Source of the DNA: Sclerurus mexicanus
Taxonomy: Eukaryota > Chordata > Aves > Passeriformes > Furnariidae
NCBI GenBank assembly: GCA_013396755.1
Contig: VWZF01003861.1
Coordinates: 1,862,032-1,926,031, forward strand
Direction of reading: 5' to 3'
DNA: 64,000 nucleotides
In this document: positions 49,233-59,601 of the stretch, in pieces
Layout of the letters: each line of letters opens with the position of its first letter
How positions within the stretch are numbered: the stretch's first letter is position 1
Program-made: the position numbers and the translations under genes
Notes under the pieces: model-generated
What the model saw: the letters and a program-made list of their open reading frames with translations, nothing else
Told to the model about the DNA's origin: nothing
Database searches by the model: none

Positions 49233-50193
49233 GTATCTAAATGACACTGGTGTGTGCTGATGTTGCAGCTTTTGAAACTTCAGTGTTCAGAAAAAAAAAA
49301 GTAGTTCTATAAGTTCTGGAGACGTAATCCTCTGTTTTACGGATTGTTTTTAACCTAATAAACCACAGTACCGCACAGCCCTATTTGTAAAACAAAAACA
49401 AGTTTGTGCCTCTGATTTCCAAGGTGCTGTGATGTTTTGCCTTTGTGGGGCGAGGAGGGGCAGGTGAGACCTGGCGTGGGGCAATTGCTTCAAAATCTCT
49501 GGGTAACTATGCAAAACCAGCTGTCAGTTTTCTGTTTTACATGGTATTGTAAAATCCCAGCTGACTCTCTTTGATTTCTTGTTAAAGATCTGTTGGGAAC
49601 TCCTTAACGGAGGAGTAAGCAATGGAAATGTTCCTTCCTTTCTTTTTTTTCCTTTTTTTTTTTCCTAATGATGGAGCTGTTTACACTTTGATGCAATGAA
49701 CAATCCAGCAATACTTGAGAAACACTACAGATACCATATGAGTGTTTGCAGGAGAGAGAAGTGTTGTCAATCAGGTATTGAATGGTTTCTTTACTGTCAC
49801 AAATAAAAAATTTTAACAATATAGTTACTTGTGCATGTAATACTTCTCTGGGAAAAAAACGAGTTTCTGCACTTCTTCAGTAATAGGCACTGCCCTAATT
49901 TGTCAGGGATTTTATTCCTGCTAATGCACATCCATGTTAAATCATAAAATCATCCATCTCTGTCCAACCCTCTTCCCCCTCTCCTCTTTTTAAGTCTTGT
50001 GCAGGACTCCTCAGTGCCTGCCCTGGCACCTGCTTGTGCAAACAGAGCTGATGAACTGTTGATGAACTCTGCTAAATAAATTGGTGGCGACTGTTGCAGA
50101 TGTTCCAGCTATTTAGATCTCTTGGATGAGATCATACAATAATTTGTTCAAGTCTCAAAGCTGTGTAACTTCTTTTGAAGGGCTTACTTCAGC

Positions 50194-50201
50194 TACTTGA
50201 A
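50194..50201 (+). promoter_or_regulatory. Second miR-26 8-mer seed match, downstream of main poly(A) site
   Basis: TACTTGAA, again a perfect miR-26 8-mer, 43 nt upstream of the AATAAA at 50244-50249. It is relevant only if a long CTDSPL transcript reaches this point. A 7-mer (TACTTGA) lies at 49712-49718. Confidence 0.45.
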
Positions 50202-50243
50202 TAGCTGTTCTTAACATCACTGCCATATCCACATGAATATCTG

Positions 50244-50249
50244 AATAAA
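50244..50249 (+). terminator. Possible distal poly(A) signal
   Basis: AATAAA in CTGAATAAAACAC, followed by TTTATTTGGTTGG. This is a plausible end for a 4.7-kb 3' UTR. Confidence 0.4.
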
Positions 50250-50759
50250 ACACTTTATTTGGTTGGAAAATCTATTTTGGGACTTTTTATCTGACACAGT
50301 AAGACTTAGGCAGAGCCTTCCTTTCTAGGAAAAGGCACATATTATTGATGCTTTATGAGCAAAAAACCTCAGGCCTGTTGGAATAAGCAGCTGGCTCAAG
50401 ACAGCCAGCTATTTATTTTAATTGCTATTAAAAATATTGGGGGGTTAGTCCTGTGATCAGTTGGAATTACTCGACTGCCTTTACTTTGTACTGGTGGGTC
50501 AGGGTTGTGATTTTTTTAATTATTTTTTTAGGTTTTTTTTGGGGGGGTTTTGTTTGGTTGGTTTGTTTTGTTTTTTAGTTTTACCAATCTCCTTAGCTGC
50601 TACTTAGGATAAAGATGCCTTTCTTTTATTTTCACTCAGTAAAACAAGTGTTTCAAAATTCATAAAACAGCTCATTTATAGCGGTGAGAAGGATCCTGTT
50701 GTTCTGTCCTGACTGATTGAAACCAAGTGTCTGCCAAACCAAACCGAATAGTCTCCATC

Positions 50760-51790
50760 CTTACATCCCTTCCAGTGCTTCTTCCCCCATTTTATTGATT
50801 GTGTTTTGACTCGGAAAGCCAACTGCTCTGGAATTCCCTGCAGGATGGGATAGGGCTCTTCCAGGTGGGCTGCAGCTCCAGGGCATCCTGCAAAGTTTTA
50901 CCTTTGCCATCCAGATCTCCTCCCAGCCCAGCCACGCTGGCAGGAGACCAGCCAAAGCTCTGCTGGACTCCTGGTTCTGCTGGAGCTGCTGGTGGATCTG
51001 AGGGTAATGGATTGGTTTGGACAGGTTGGCAGATTCAAACTTGGGAAGCTTCCAGGAGTGTTTTGTTTGGAAGGAGCTGTGCCGAGGAGCGGGTCGTCCG
51101 TAATTCCCGATCCCACTTCGTGGGCATTTCTGACCCAGGGAGATGGGTTTGACTCTGTAGGGCAGGTCTCTGCAATGCCACCCCTTCCCAGGCTGCAGCA
51201 TTAGAAGGTTAGATTTTGGGCAGCACTTCGGGAGGCCGTGGCTGTGTCCGTGTGTCCCCCCCGGACCTCGGTGGCCCCGCCGTAGCTCCCACAGCTCTTC
51301 CCTGCGTTTAGTTTTGCAGCAGCGCTTTGGTTCAGTGATGGAAGCACGCCCGGTCAGGATGGCACTGGCAGGACGGTGCTGGGCGAGGGCACGCGGCACA
51401 GCTGGCACCCGGCAGCCTCGGTGCCCTGGGCTGCACTCCAGCCGGGACGAGGCTGGGCTGCTTGGAGGCGGACAGAGGAGTCACCCTGAGCCAGGAGCAC
51501 ATCAGCATCACCCCCTCGAAGATCCTCTGCTCTCCCAGATAACGAGGGACGATGGTTTTGTCCGTACCAACGTGATGTCACCGCCTCAGAATTCCCAGCG
51601 TTTTCAATACATGTTGCACTCCAAGGCTCGGAGGAGGTGCTGGCTTGGCAATGGGTTGTTTTCTTTTGTCTGATTTTAATGAGCTTTTGTGTGATGAAAA
51701 CCAAATTTCTTTACTGTGTAACATTGTGATTTTATTTTTTTTTCCCCCATGCTTTGATTCAGTTTGACAATAAACTATCTGTGTTATTTT
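50760..51790. other. GC-rich, CpG-containing block ending in AATAAA; no recognised gene
   Basis: Base composition shifts from the AT-rich 3' UTR to GC-rich sequence with many CpGs (about 51050-51640). The block then reverts to an AT-rich tail ending TTTGACAATAAACTATCTG (AATAAA at 51769-51774, with a TGTGTTATTTTTTT downstream element). A 215-codon open frame runs antisense (50761-51408) and a 119-codon frame runs sense (51314-51673). Neither shows a domain or composition that I recognise, and GC-rich DNA favours chance open frames. The tail looks like an mRNA 3' end, either a very distal CTDSPL end or another transcript. Confidence 0.35.
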
Positions 51791-52950
51791 TTTCATCCTC
51801 TTCATGTCTGATAATGCAGGTAGTTGAGGGCTGCTCCCAGGAACCCCCCTCTGCACCCACATGCCATTCTCCATAGGGGGAATACTGGGAGTGGGAAGCA
51901 AAGCCTTCAGAGAATCAGGCCAGAGAGTTCTCATTCCATTCCCCTCACAACTCTTTGGACTTGCTGGGCTTTAATAAAGATGAAAGCCTTGACTGCTGAG
52001 CATCAAGGGCTCCTTCCTCTAGCAGCATATTTGGCAGGTGGTTTCAGCTCCTGCTCTTTTTGGTTAACCTGCTGAGGTTTGAATAAAGCCATCTTGCTGC
52101 TTCCAAAGCCACTGAAGCTTGTACATAAGCTGGGGGTGGAAAAAAACCCAAGATCCTGGATTCTGGGAGGGGATAAGGAAGTGGGAGAAAACTGATGGTG
52201 GCTGGTGGGCTTCCCTCTATGACCCCCGTCCAGTTCCTGTGTGCAGCACCCCTCTTAGGTGCTCACAGCACCCCTGAAGCTGTTGCTTTGTTCCTCACCT
52301 GCCTGTCCTGGGTTTGTAGGGATAAACGGGGCCTGAGAGCAGATCAGGAGGCACATCCCTGCCTCCCCTCCAGGCTGCAGTGGCTTCTGTGTCCCTGACT
52401 TCGGCAGTGCCTCTTGTGAGCGCTGATCCATCCGCTGTGATGTTGAGCAGGTGACCTGGCACTGGGTTTGGGTCAGCCAGTCTGTGTGCAAACAACATTG
52501 ACCCCCTAAGGGATGAGGGGGACCTGGGGGAGATGCTTCCTGATGGAGTTGGATTGGTTCAAGGTGCCCACGTGAGGCAGCTTTTCATCCTGCACGTGTC
52601 TCCAAGTTAGGTCTGCAGGCAGCAGCAGCATGGAAATATGATGCTGAAGAAGTTGGGTGTAAGTTAAGCACGTGCTGGAAGGCAAACCCACAGAAATGCA
52701 AAACTCTGATGTTTTCATGTGTGGTTTTTAACAGGAAAATCAGTTTTTAAATGCTTTTAGGATTTTTTTCCTAATCTCTACCTAATATGCTGGTTACTAC
52801 CCTGAGAGGTTGAGAACCACGGATTTATGTAAAATTTATCTCTATTTTTTGTTACGTATCTGAAATATTCAGCCATAAAATCTGATGTCCTGGGTTTAAA
52901 ACGTTTAAAAGCAGAGAGGAAGATTTTTGTCAAGACCTGAGCCCGTTTAA

Positions 52951-52995
52951 TCACAGAATTATGGAATCGTTTAGGTTGGAAAATACTTAAAGCTG
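52951..52995 (-). repeat. CR1 LINE terminal fragment, antisense
   Basis: TCACAGAATTATGGAATCGT followed by TTAGGTTGGAAAATACTTAAAG is the reverse complement of the CR1 3' tail. About 45 bp are recognisable, with an unclear right edge. Confidence 0.75.
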
Positions 52996-54349
52996 AGTGG
53001 GACCAGATGCTGTGTAGGAGTAGGGCTGAGACTGAGCACATACAGGTCTTGCCCTTGGCTCCACATCATGGGGCTGTAGCTCTGACCCTTAAAATTCCTT
53101 TAAATATTTTCTCTGAATAGTGAGCAGAGCCTTGATCTCCTCGGAATCCTCTGTAAGGCATCTTAGTAACTCAGAGCAGGTTCAGATGAATAATCACCCA
53201 CTGGCCTGATCTCTGATCTGTTGGATCTCTTGGAAATAATAGCTGGAGGGATCAGGCAAATACTTGGAACGATGATGGCTGTGGTTGGACCCCAGAGAGG
53301 AGGATGAGCAGGTGGGAAGAACGGGAGCTGGGGGAGGTCTGGAGGGACTTGGTGGCTCTGAACTGTGGTGGGCCAAGCTCTGGCATGGTCCGGCAGTGGG
53401 TGCACTTGGCTCTGATGCATCCATGATCCAAGTTTCAGGAAAATGAGGGTTTTAAAGGCTCGGGCCATGTAGGGCTCTCTCACACCACGAGATGGTGCAG
53501 CTGTGTAGCGCTGGCTTTTAAAGGCACCGTGGAGGATTTTTAAAAGACATTATCTCGAGTGAAAGCATCACCACAACTCTGAATTCCTGAATCCCCTGCC
53601 AGGGTTGCACTCCACAGGTCCACGGATAACATCTTCCTTCAGGTAAAAATCAATCAGAGGCCGTTTCTTCATTTGCCCACTGAATGCTGAGTTTCCTTGG
53701 CAAAAGGAACCTGTGGCTCCACACCTGAATACAGGTAAGTATTTATGATCATTTTAGTCTCTGATTATTTTTCCTTCCATGAAAATGCAAAAGCATATGG
53801 TCAGCCCACGAAAAATAAAGAGGGAAATAACCATTTCTGGAATAGTTGAGTTCTAAATTATGTCCTTACACCTTCCCTAGTGTGATAAACCTTTCTTTTT
53901 CCTCCAAAAGGAAGGATGTTGTTTCTGAAGCAACATAGTTTTAAATTGGGATTTGGCTGAAGTACATCAGGAGAACCGTGGACAAATGTTGAGTCTCCGG
54001 GAGGGGGAGGATGAAAAAAAGGAAGAAAGTGGTGCCAAGCTGGCAGGAGTACAACAGGCACCTCTCTCTGTGCCAGTTCCGCTTCCCTGCCGTGTGTGCT
54101 CAGCCGTGTACCTGAGCCAGAGCATGGGAGCGAGGGGGGGTCAAGGCTGCGCCAGGAATGCTGCATCCACCAGGGAATGGACCACACCACACCTGCAGGG
54201 CTGGCCCTCCCTCTTAGGGACAGCATCGTCTGGTTTCATGTGCCCAACACCCCCCTGTTTTCTCAAGAGTTTTCCCAACCTGTCGGCTCTTTCTGCAGCC
54301 CATCTCCTTGGCTTCATGCTCCTCCTCACCTGGAGGCACCTGCCCTGAG

Positions 54350-54680
54350 AAGAAAGACTGAAGGAGCTGGGTTCCTCCTGCCTGGAGGTGACAAGGCTCA
54401 GGCAGGACCTCATCACAGCATTCCAGTGCTCAGTAGGCTGCAGAGTGTGGAGGCTCTCTCTTCCCACGGATTTGTGGAGAAAACAACAGGCAACGCGTAC
54501 AAATTGCACCAGAAGACGGCTTGGCTTGACATGACACAGAAAGTTTTTACAGTGAGAACAGTCCGTCATGGAAACAACTTCCCCAGGGATGCGGTGGAGT
54601 CCCCATCACTGGAGGATTTGAAGATGAGACTGGACAGGGTGATGGATTATCTCATCTACGCTCCTTCCCACAAAAGTCGT
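54350..54680 (+). repeat. CR1-family LINE fragment, sense, diverged
   Basis: The order of CR1 words is preserved: GAGAAGAAAGACTGAAGGAG, GACAAGGCTCAGGCAGGACC, CACAGAAAGTTTTTACAGTG, CCCCAGGGATGCGGTGGAGT, CACTGGAGGATTTGAAGATG and GATGGATTATCTCATCTACG. This wording (GATGAGACTGGACAGG, TTATCTCATCTA) marks a different CR1 subfamily from the copies at 3516 and 56683. Confidence 0.82.
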
Positions 54681-56682
54681 ACTTTTTGTTACTTTCTCTA
54701 CGTTCTGCCTCACAGCTGATGTTCCTGCCAATTTGAGGTGAGGTTTGCAATTTCATCAGCCCTAATTTACACCTCTAAAGGTCCAAGTTAGTCAGCCCAG
54801 GCTTGTTTTGTGGCCAAGGGACAGAAGAGTTGCCCACAGGAGGAGATTCATCTCTTAGACACCCAAGGTTGGTCATGCAAATCAGTTGCTGGACATGTCC
54901 TGCTCTCTCTCAGCTGTAAAGATATGTCAGATTTTAATCTTCCAGCCTGGGCTGTTCTTGGATTCTACAATTCCCATATATCTTTTTTCCACCTCCTGGC
55001 TCACTGTCCCCAGGAATGGGAGGGCCACTTGTCCTGGTGAAGGAGGGCTCTGCATCTCCAGCATCTGTTGATGTTTCATCCAACCAGGGTATCGCCCCCA
55101 GCTCTGCCACAAACCCTCCAGCTTACCTTGGGCAGGCTGCTTCTGGTTCTGTTGTTCCCCTTCTCCTTTGCCCCTTCTTTTAGAGGGATGAACAGATTTC
55201 CCCGTGTGTTGTTTTACTCCTCCAAGTGCAACACATCTGGATTGGAAGTGCCACTAAACCTCTTGCAATCCTGCTCCTCGTTAGTTGTGGGGAGCAAAAC
55301 CACTCTTCTCATTCAGTCAGAATATTTCTACTTGGCATGCATTGCCATTTTTATTGTGTCCATGCTGCTATTTGATGAGTGAAACTGTTGCTAGAAGGGA
55401 AAATGACACCAATGACACAACGTGGGGCCAAGAGATGCTCTGGGGTGTTTCCAGAGGGGTATGGGAGAAGCAAACCCCGTCTGGCTGCTCCAGGGAACAG
55501 GATGCTCTGTGGGGTGAATGGCTTGTATTGAACCTGAAGGTTATTTCATGATGGGGAGACAGCCTTGAAAGTTAAATCTCAGGCTGAGATCCCTGCCTGG
55601 GCCCAATTCCTGGCTCTTTTAGGTGACAGCTTGGCCTGTCACAGGCAGCTCCAGCCACACAGGGGCCTGGGGGTGTTGGAGCTGAGGGGATGCTGCTGCA
55701 AGCAACACCTGCATCTCTGTTAGCAAAACAAAGACATTATCTGCTGCAAAAATCAGATTATCTGCAAATACCTATTCCCTATGAGATGCAGAATGAAGGT
55801 GTGACTTGATTAATGTAACCCAGCCAATATGGGGAGTTTAAATTTAAAGGAGAACTATTCCTTGACAGGCATCTCCCAGCCTTTCCATCGATACACTGTG
55901 TGCCAGGGAAGAGGTCAGGCTCCAGTTAGAGACTCCAGTTAATGACTTGATGTTAAATGTGGCTCTGATCTCTCCAAGATCCTGTTTCTCCTTGAATCCT
56001 TACAGTTTCTTGGATGCTGTTGGGGCACAGGCATTTCTCTCCTTCACTCTGATGAAAAGGAAGGAAATTATCTACATCCCATTGTCCAAGGGGTAAAACA
56101 ATTCCACAAATAATATATTTTCTTATTGCTTCTACAAAGGCTGCAGCCTCATCTCGTTTGATTCCACATCACTCTGGCTGTCCTGAAAATTTTTGGGAGA
56201 TGGGGGATAAATGTTTTTTTTATCTGCCTGCAGTGAGTCAGCTCCAGGCAGAAAAGGGAACCAGATTTTCTGGCTGCTTTAGATAGTCTAAATTTCAACT
56301 ATACAGAAAATCAAGTTCTTCTTTTAACTTCTTGGTAACCAGGTTGTCAGCTGTGACACTTTGCTGTGATGTTTTTTAAAATAATGGATTTGATGTGCTC
56401 GCTGACAGGCTGGATCTCACAGGCACTGGGTTTGTGTGCTGTCACCCATTTTTAGGGATCTCACCACCAAAATAGGGATCGGCTCCATCCTGGAGACAGT
56501 TACAAGTGCTGAAGCAGAGTGACTAATTAGTCATAATAGTGGGATCTTGCCTAATACCTTTCTCTGTTTTGGAGCAGATACCTCCTGAGAAGTAGGGAAG
56601 CAGAAATCAGACCGTTATGAACCTCTGCAAATAAAGATCTTTGAGAAGCAGCTCATCCTCCAGCAGGACAAGCTCATCAGAA

Positions 56683-57235
56683 GGAGTGTGACCAGCAGGT
56701 CGAGGGAGGGGATTCTCCCCCTCTGCTCTGCCCCTGTGAGGCCCCACCTGCAGAGCCTTGTCCACCTCTGGGACCCCAGCACAAGAAGGACATGTTGCTG
56801 TTGGAAAAAGTCCTGAGGAAGCCACAAAGATGCTCCAAGGGCTGGAGCCAGGCTGGGAGAGCTGGAGGTGCTCACCTGGAGAAGAGAAGGCTCCAGGGAG
56901 ACCTGAGAGCCCCTTCCAGTGCCTACAAGGGCTACAGAAGAGCTGGAGAGGGACTTGGGACAAGGAGCTGAGGTGACAGGAAAAAGCGGAATGAAAAAGG
57001 CCAGGGTTAGATTAGATATCAGGAAGAAATTTTTCACTTTGAGGGTGGGCAGGCCCTGGCACAGGTTGCCCAGAGAAGCTGTGGATGCTCCATCCCTGGA
57101 AGTGTCCAAGACCAGGTTGGATGGGGCTCGGAGCAACCTGGGCTGGTGGAAGGTGTCCCTGCCCATGGCAGGGCGTGGAACTGGATGATCTTTAAGGGCC
57201 CTTCCAGCCCAAACCATTCTGTCACGATGAGATTC
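56683..57235 (+). repeat. CR1 LINE fragment, sense, about 550 bp (longest in window)
   Basis: It spans the end of CR1 ORF2 and the 3' UTR: GTGACCAGCAGGTCGAGGGA, CCTGTGAGGCCCCACCTGC, CAGCACAAGAAGGACATG, CTGGAGAAGAGAAGGCTCC, AGATTAGATATCAGGAAGAA, CAGGTTGCCCAGAGAAGC, GTGTCCCTGCCCATGGCAGG, and a 3' end of CCAAACCATTCTGTCACG. The antisense 234-codon and sense 89-codon open frames here derive from this repeat. Confidence 0.95.
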
Positions 57236-58160
57236 CACCTTCCGTGGTCCTGCTGAGAAGACCCTGCTAGGAAAGGTGTGGCATGGAGCAGGATTTTCTG
57301 TGCTGTGACCTCCCCCCACGTTCTGGAGAGCTGGTTCTTCTGTAATGACAGAAATTAGAGATGCATGAAAGTGCTCTGAGTTGCTTTTTTCAATGCCAGT
57401 GTTTTATCAAAACAAATTGTGAAGTTGTTATTTCTACAAACTTTCTGCTCCCCTCTCCTGTTCTGTGGCGGCCAAATGTCAATTTGTTTAAATAGTGCTT
57501 TGAAAATTCACAACAGTTCTGTGATTATTATTTCTCTTTCTTTTTTTTTCTCTTTAACTTAAATGAGCAGCAACTATAGCCCTACTGCTTTTATCAACTA
57601 GCAGCCTCAAGAGCTGGTTAAGGGCTGTTATAAAAAAGCTGCAATGCTATGATGAAAGAAACACAGACATGGGAGAACTGAGGCTGCCACAGTACCAGTG
57701 AGCTCCATATGGCTCTGACCATTCAGTTTTGACTTGCAGGTAACTTCTTCAAGGAAAAGCAGTAGAGAGAGATGCTGAATCCTAAATAGTCCAAATCCAA
57801 GTCTGTAAACTGTGTGAAGGGCACAGTTCTGTTTTCCTATATGCCTCTTCAGAGCTTATCCCAGTGCTCTGTTTAAAATTGCACCGTGGCAAAGTAGGAG
57901 GGGAGAATGACTGTATTAGGCTAAGGGAGAAGGGAGGATGGGAAGCACAAGCTGTCAGGTACTGGAGCTGCCTTCAGATCTACAACCGAGGCAGCAGCTT
58001 CAAAGCCCTTCATCAAACACTAGCTGTCTGTGTTGGAAAACATGCAAAATTGGGGAAAAGAGCATCAGATGCCTTTTTGCTGGGAAAAACGGTCGTGGGA
58101 GAGACCTCTCTCATCCCGGGCCAGCCCAAGGCACTGGGTGGCAATGACCAAAAAGTGGCA
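57236..58160. other. Intergenic stretch, nothing recognised
   Basis: AT-richer unique sequence between CR1 fragments, with a T/C-rich tract near 57536-57552. No exon, RNA or repeat was identified. Confidence 0.5.
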
Positions 58161-58262
58161 TCACAGAATCACAGAACGGTTTGGGTCGGAAAAGGCCTTA
58201 AAGACCATCTATTTTCAACCCCTCTGCCATGGGCAGGGCCACTTTCCACTAGCCCAGGTCAA
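58161..58262 (-). repeat. CR1 LINE 3' fragment, antisense
   Basis: TCACAGAATCACAGAACGG, TTTGGGTCGGAAAAGGCC, TTAAAGACCATCT and CTGCCATGGGCAGGG, then TTTCCACTAGCCCAGGT, is a clear antisense CR1 3' end of about 100 bp. Confidence 0.9.
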
Positions 58263-58930
58263 GGTGGATGTTTTCATTGCTGTTACCTGCTCCAGGTGCT
58301 GTTTGTCCCCACCAGTTGCCTGTCCACAGGTTTGTAATGTAGCTTTGCTCATCCTTCAGCTCCCCCAGCCTCATGGGAAGTGTGCTGCTTCCAGGAAATC
58401 TGAGCAAAAATCACTTTAGTCATGCCCAAAGCCCCATGGAAAGAACTAAACCCTCCTGTCTCAACCTCAGCTACTTAAGCTCGGTGGGCTTGGAGGGGCT
58501 TTACAAAGATCATTTCTTAATGCAGTGTCCCCGGGGAGAAGGCTTCCCTGTGTGGCTTTGGTTACTGCCTTGAGTGAATCGAATTACTGTGCTGGAGGAA
58601 GATAAAAGCAAGGCACTGTGTTAAACCACTGTTAGTTTTGGGAGGCTCCATGCAAAATCACGTTGTTGGTATGGCCACACCTGACTGACGGTCTTTCAGC
58701 TGAACCAGGAAAGTGCTGTTGGTGATGTCTCTGAAGCCACGGAGGAACAATCTGCAGTTCAAACTCCACGAGGAGCAGAGGGGAGTTTTCCCAGTGATGA
58801 TTAAAATCAGGGATGTGAGCAAGGAGATCTCCCTGTGTGATAAATCCAAGCAAATCAAATATACGAAGAGAGACCAGAAGGAGAGCGGGCAGATGAAAGG
58901 AGGTGGTAAATAGGTAGGGTCCCCTCCCAG

Positions 58931-59208
58931 GTGACAAGCGATAGGAGAAGAGGAAATGTCCTCAAGTTGTGCCAGGGAAGGTTTAGATTGGATATCAGGG
59001 AAAAATTCTTCACTGAAAGAGTTTTCAGCCATTGGGACAGGATGCCCAGGGAAGTGGTGGAGTTGCCATCCCTGAAAGTGCTCAAAAAATGTGTGGATGT
59101 GGCACTTGGAGTTATGGCTTAGTGGTGAACACAGCAGTGCTGGATTAACAGTTGTACTCATTGATCTTAGAGGTCTTTTCCAACTTTACTGATTCCATGA
59201 TTCCATGC
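58931..59208 (+). repeat. CR1 LINE 3' fragment, sense, with double GATTCCAT terminus
   Basis: GTGACAAGCGATAGGAG, GAGGAAATGTCCTCAAGTTG, GGTTTAGATTGGATATCAG, CTTCACTGAAAGAG, CCCAGGGAAGTGGTGGAG, GTGGATGTGGCACTTGG, GATCTTAGAGGTCTTTTCC, and a final GATTCCATGATTCCATG. This is the subfamily with the 'lower case' variant ending (TGGTGAACACAGCAGTGCTG), different from the copy at 56683. Confidence 0.93.
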
Positions 59209-59530
59209 AATGAACAACAAGGTCTGGATCACTTACACTGAGCTTCGGAAGGAAAAACAGCCACAAGTTTAAAAAAACAAACCATTGCCAAAAAAATCCC
59301 CATCTCATTCGAGGAATATATTCAAAAGAAGAGTTATATAAAAACTGGGAAATAAGTGCTGCTGCTCTACTGGATGCCAGAGAAACTTTGCTCCAAGCTG
59401 TGGTCAGTGCCAGTGTGCCCTAAGGCAGAAATTAGAGATAAAGTGGGCTGGGAGTGCCACAGAATGAAGGGTATGGAAAGCACAGGGGTAGGAAAGCAGC
59501 ACACTCAGAGGGAGGCTCTTCTCTCTTCTA

Positions 59531-59601
59531 GTGTCCCTGCCAGGGGGTTGGAACTAGACAGTCCTTAAGGTCCCTTCCAACCCAAGCCATTCTAGGGTTG
59601 T
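59531..59601 (+). repeat. CR1 LINE terminal fragment, sense
   Basis: GTGTCCCTGCCAGGGGGTTG, GAACTAGACAGTCCTTAAGG, TCCCTTCCAACCCAAGCCAT: the last about 70 bp of a CR1 element. Confidence 0.88.

Larger units (their letters stand above)
45517..49250 (+). other. CTDSPL: CTDSPL 3' UTR (to the first strong poly(A) site; may extend further)
   Basis: There is no splice signal after the stop, and the long AT-rich, A/T-tract-rich sequence is typical of a vertebrate 3' UTR. A proximal overlapping AATAAATAAA occurs at 46643-46652. The best signal is AATAAA at 49227-49232, followed 17-30 nt later by a TG-rich element (TGGTGTGTGCTGATGTTG). The UTR carries an 8-mer miR-26 site (48465-48472) and a sequence gap (47600-47647). 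Later AATAAA signals at 49357, 49802, 50244 and 51769 could give longer forms. The exact end needs transcript data. Confidence 0.8.
49251..50759 (+). other. Distal 3' UTR extension or immediate 3' flank
   Basis: There is no coding sequence. Three AATAAA hexamers (49357, 49802, 50244) and two further miR-26 seed matches (TACTTGA at 49712 and TACTTGAA at 50194) suggest alternative, longer CTDSPL 3' ends. A T/G-rich stretch (about 50512-50579) lies downstream of the 50244 signal. No mobile element was recognised. Confidence 0.5.
51791..56682. other. 3' flanking DNA without recognised gene
   Basis: Intergenic-looking sequence. It contains a short antisense CR1 tail (52951-52995), a sense CR1 fragment (54350-54680) and isolated AATAAA hexamers (51973, 52082). 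The open frames present have no recognisable protein signature, and no exon of VILL, the next gene in the human order, was found. Confidence 0.6.

Noticed and set aside
50761..51408. 215-codon antisense open frame as a gene
   Set aside because: It sits in GC-rich DNA where stops are rare, and has no recognisable motif and no visible promoter or splice structure. Kept only as part of the unexplained GC-rich block.
56615..57319. 234-codon antisense open frame
   Set aside because: It overlaps the 550-bp sense CR1 element, so the frame is a shadow of the repeat.
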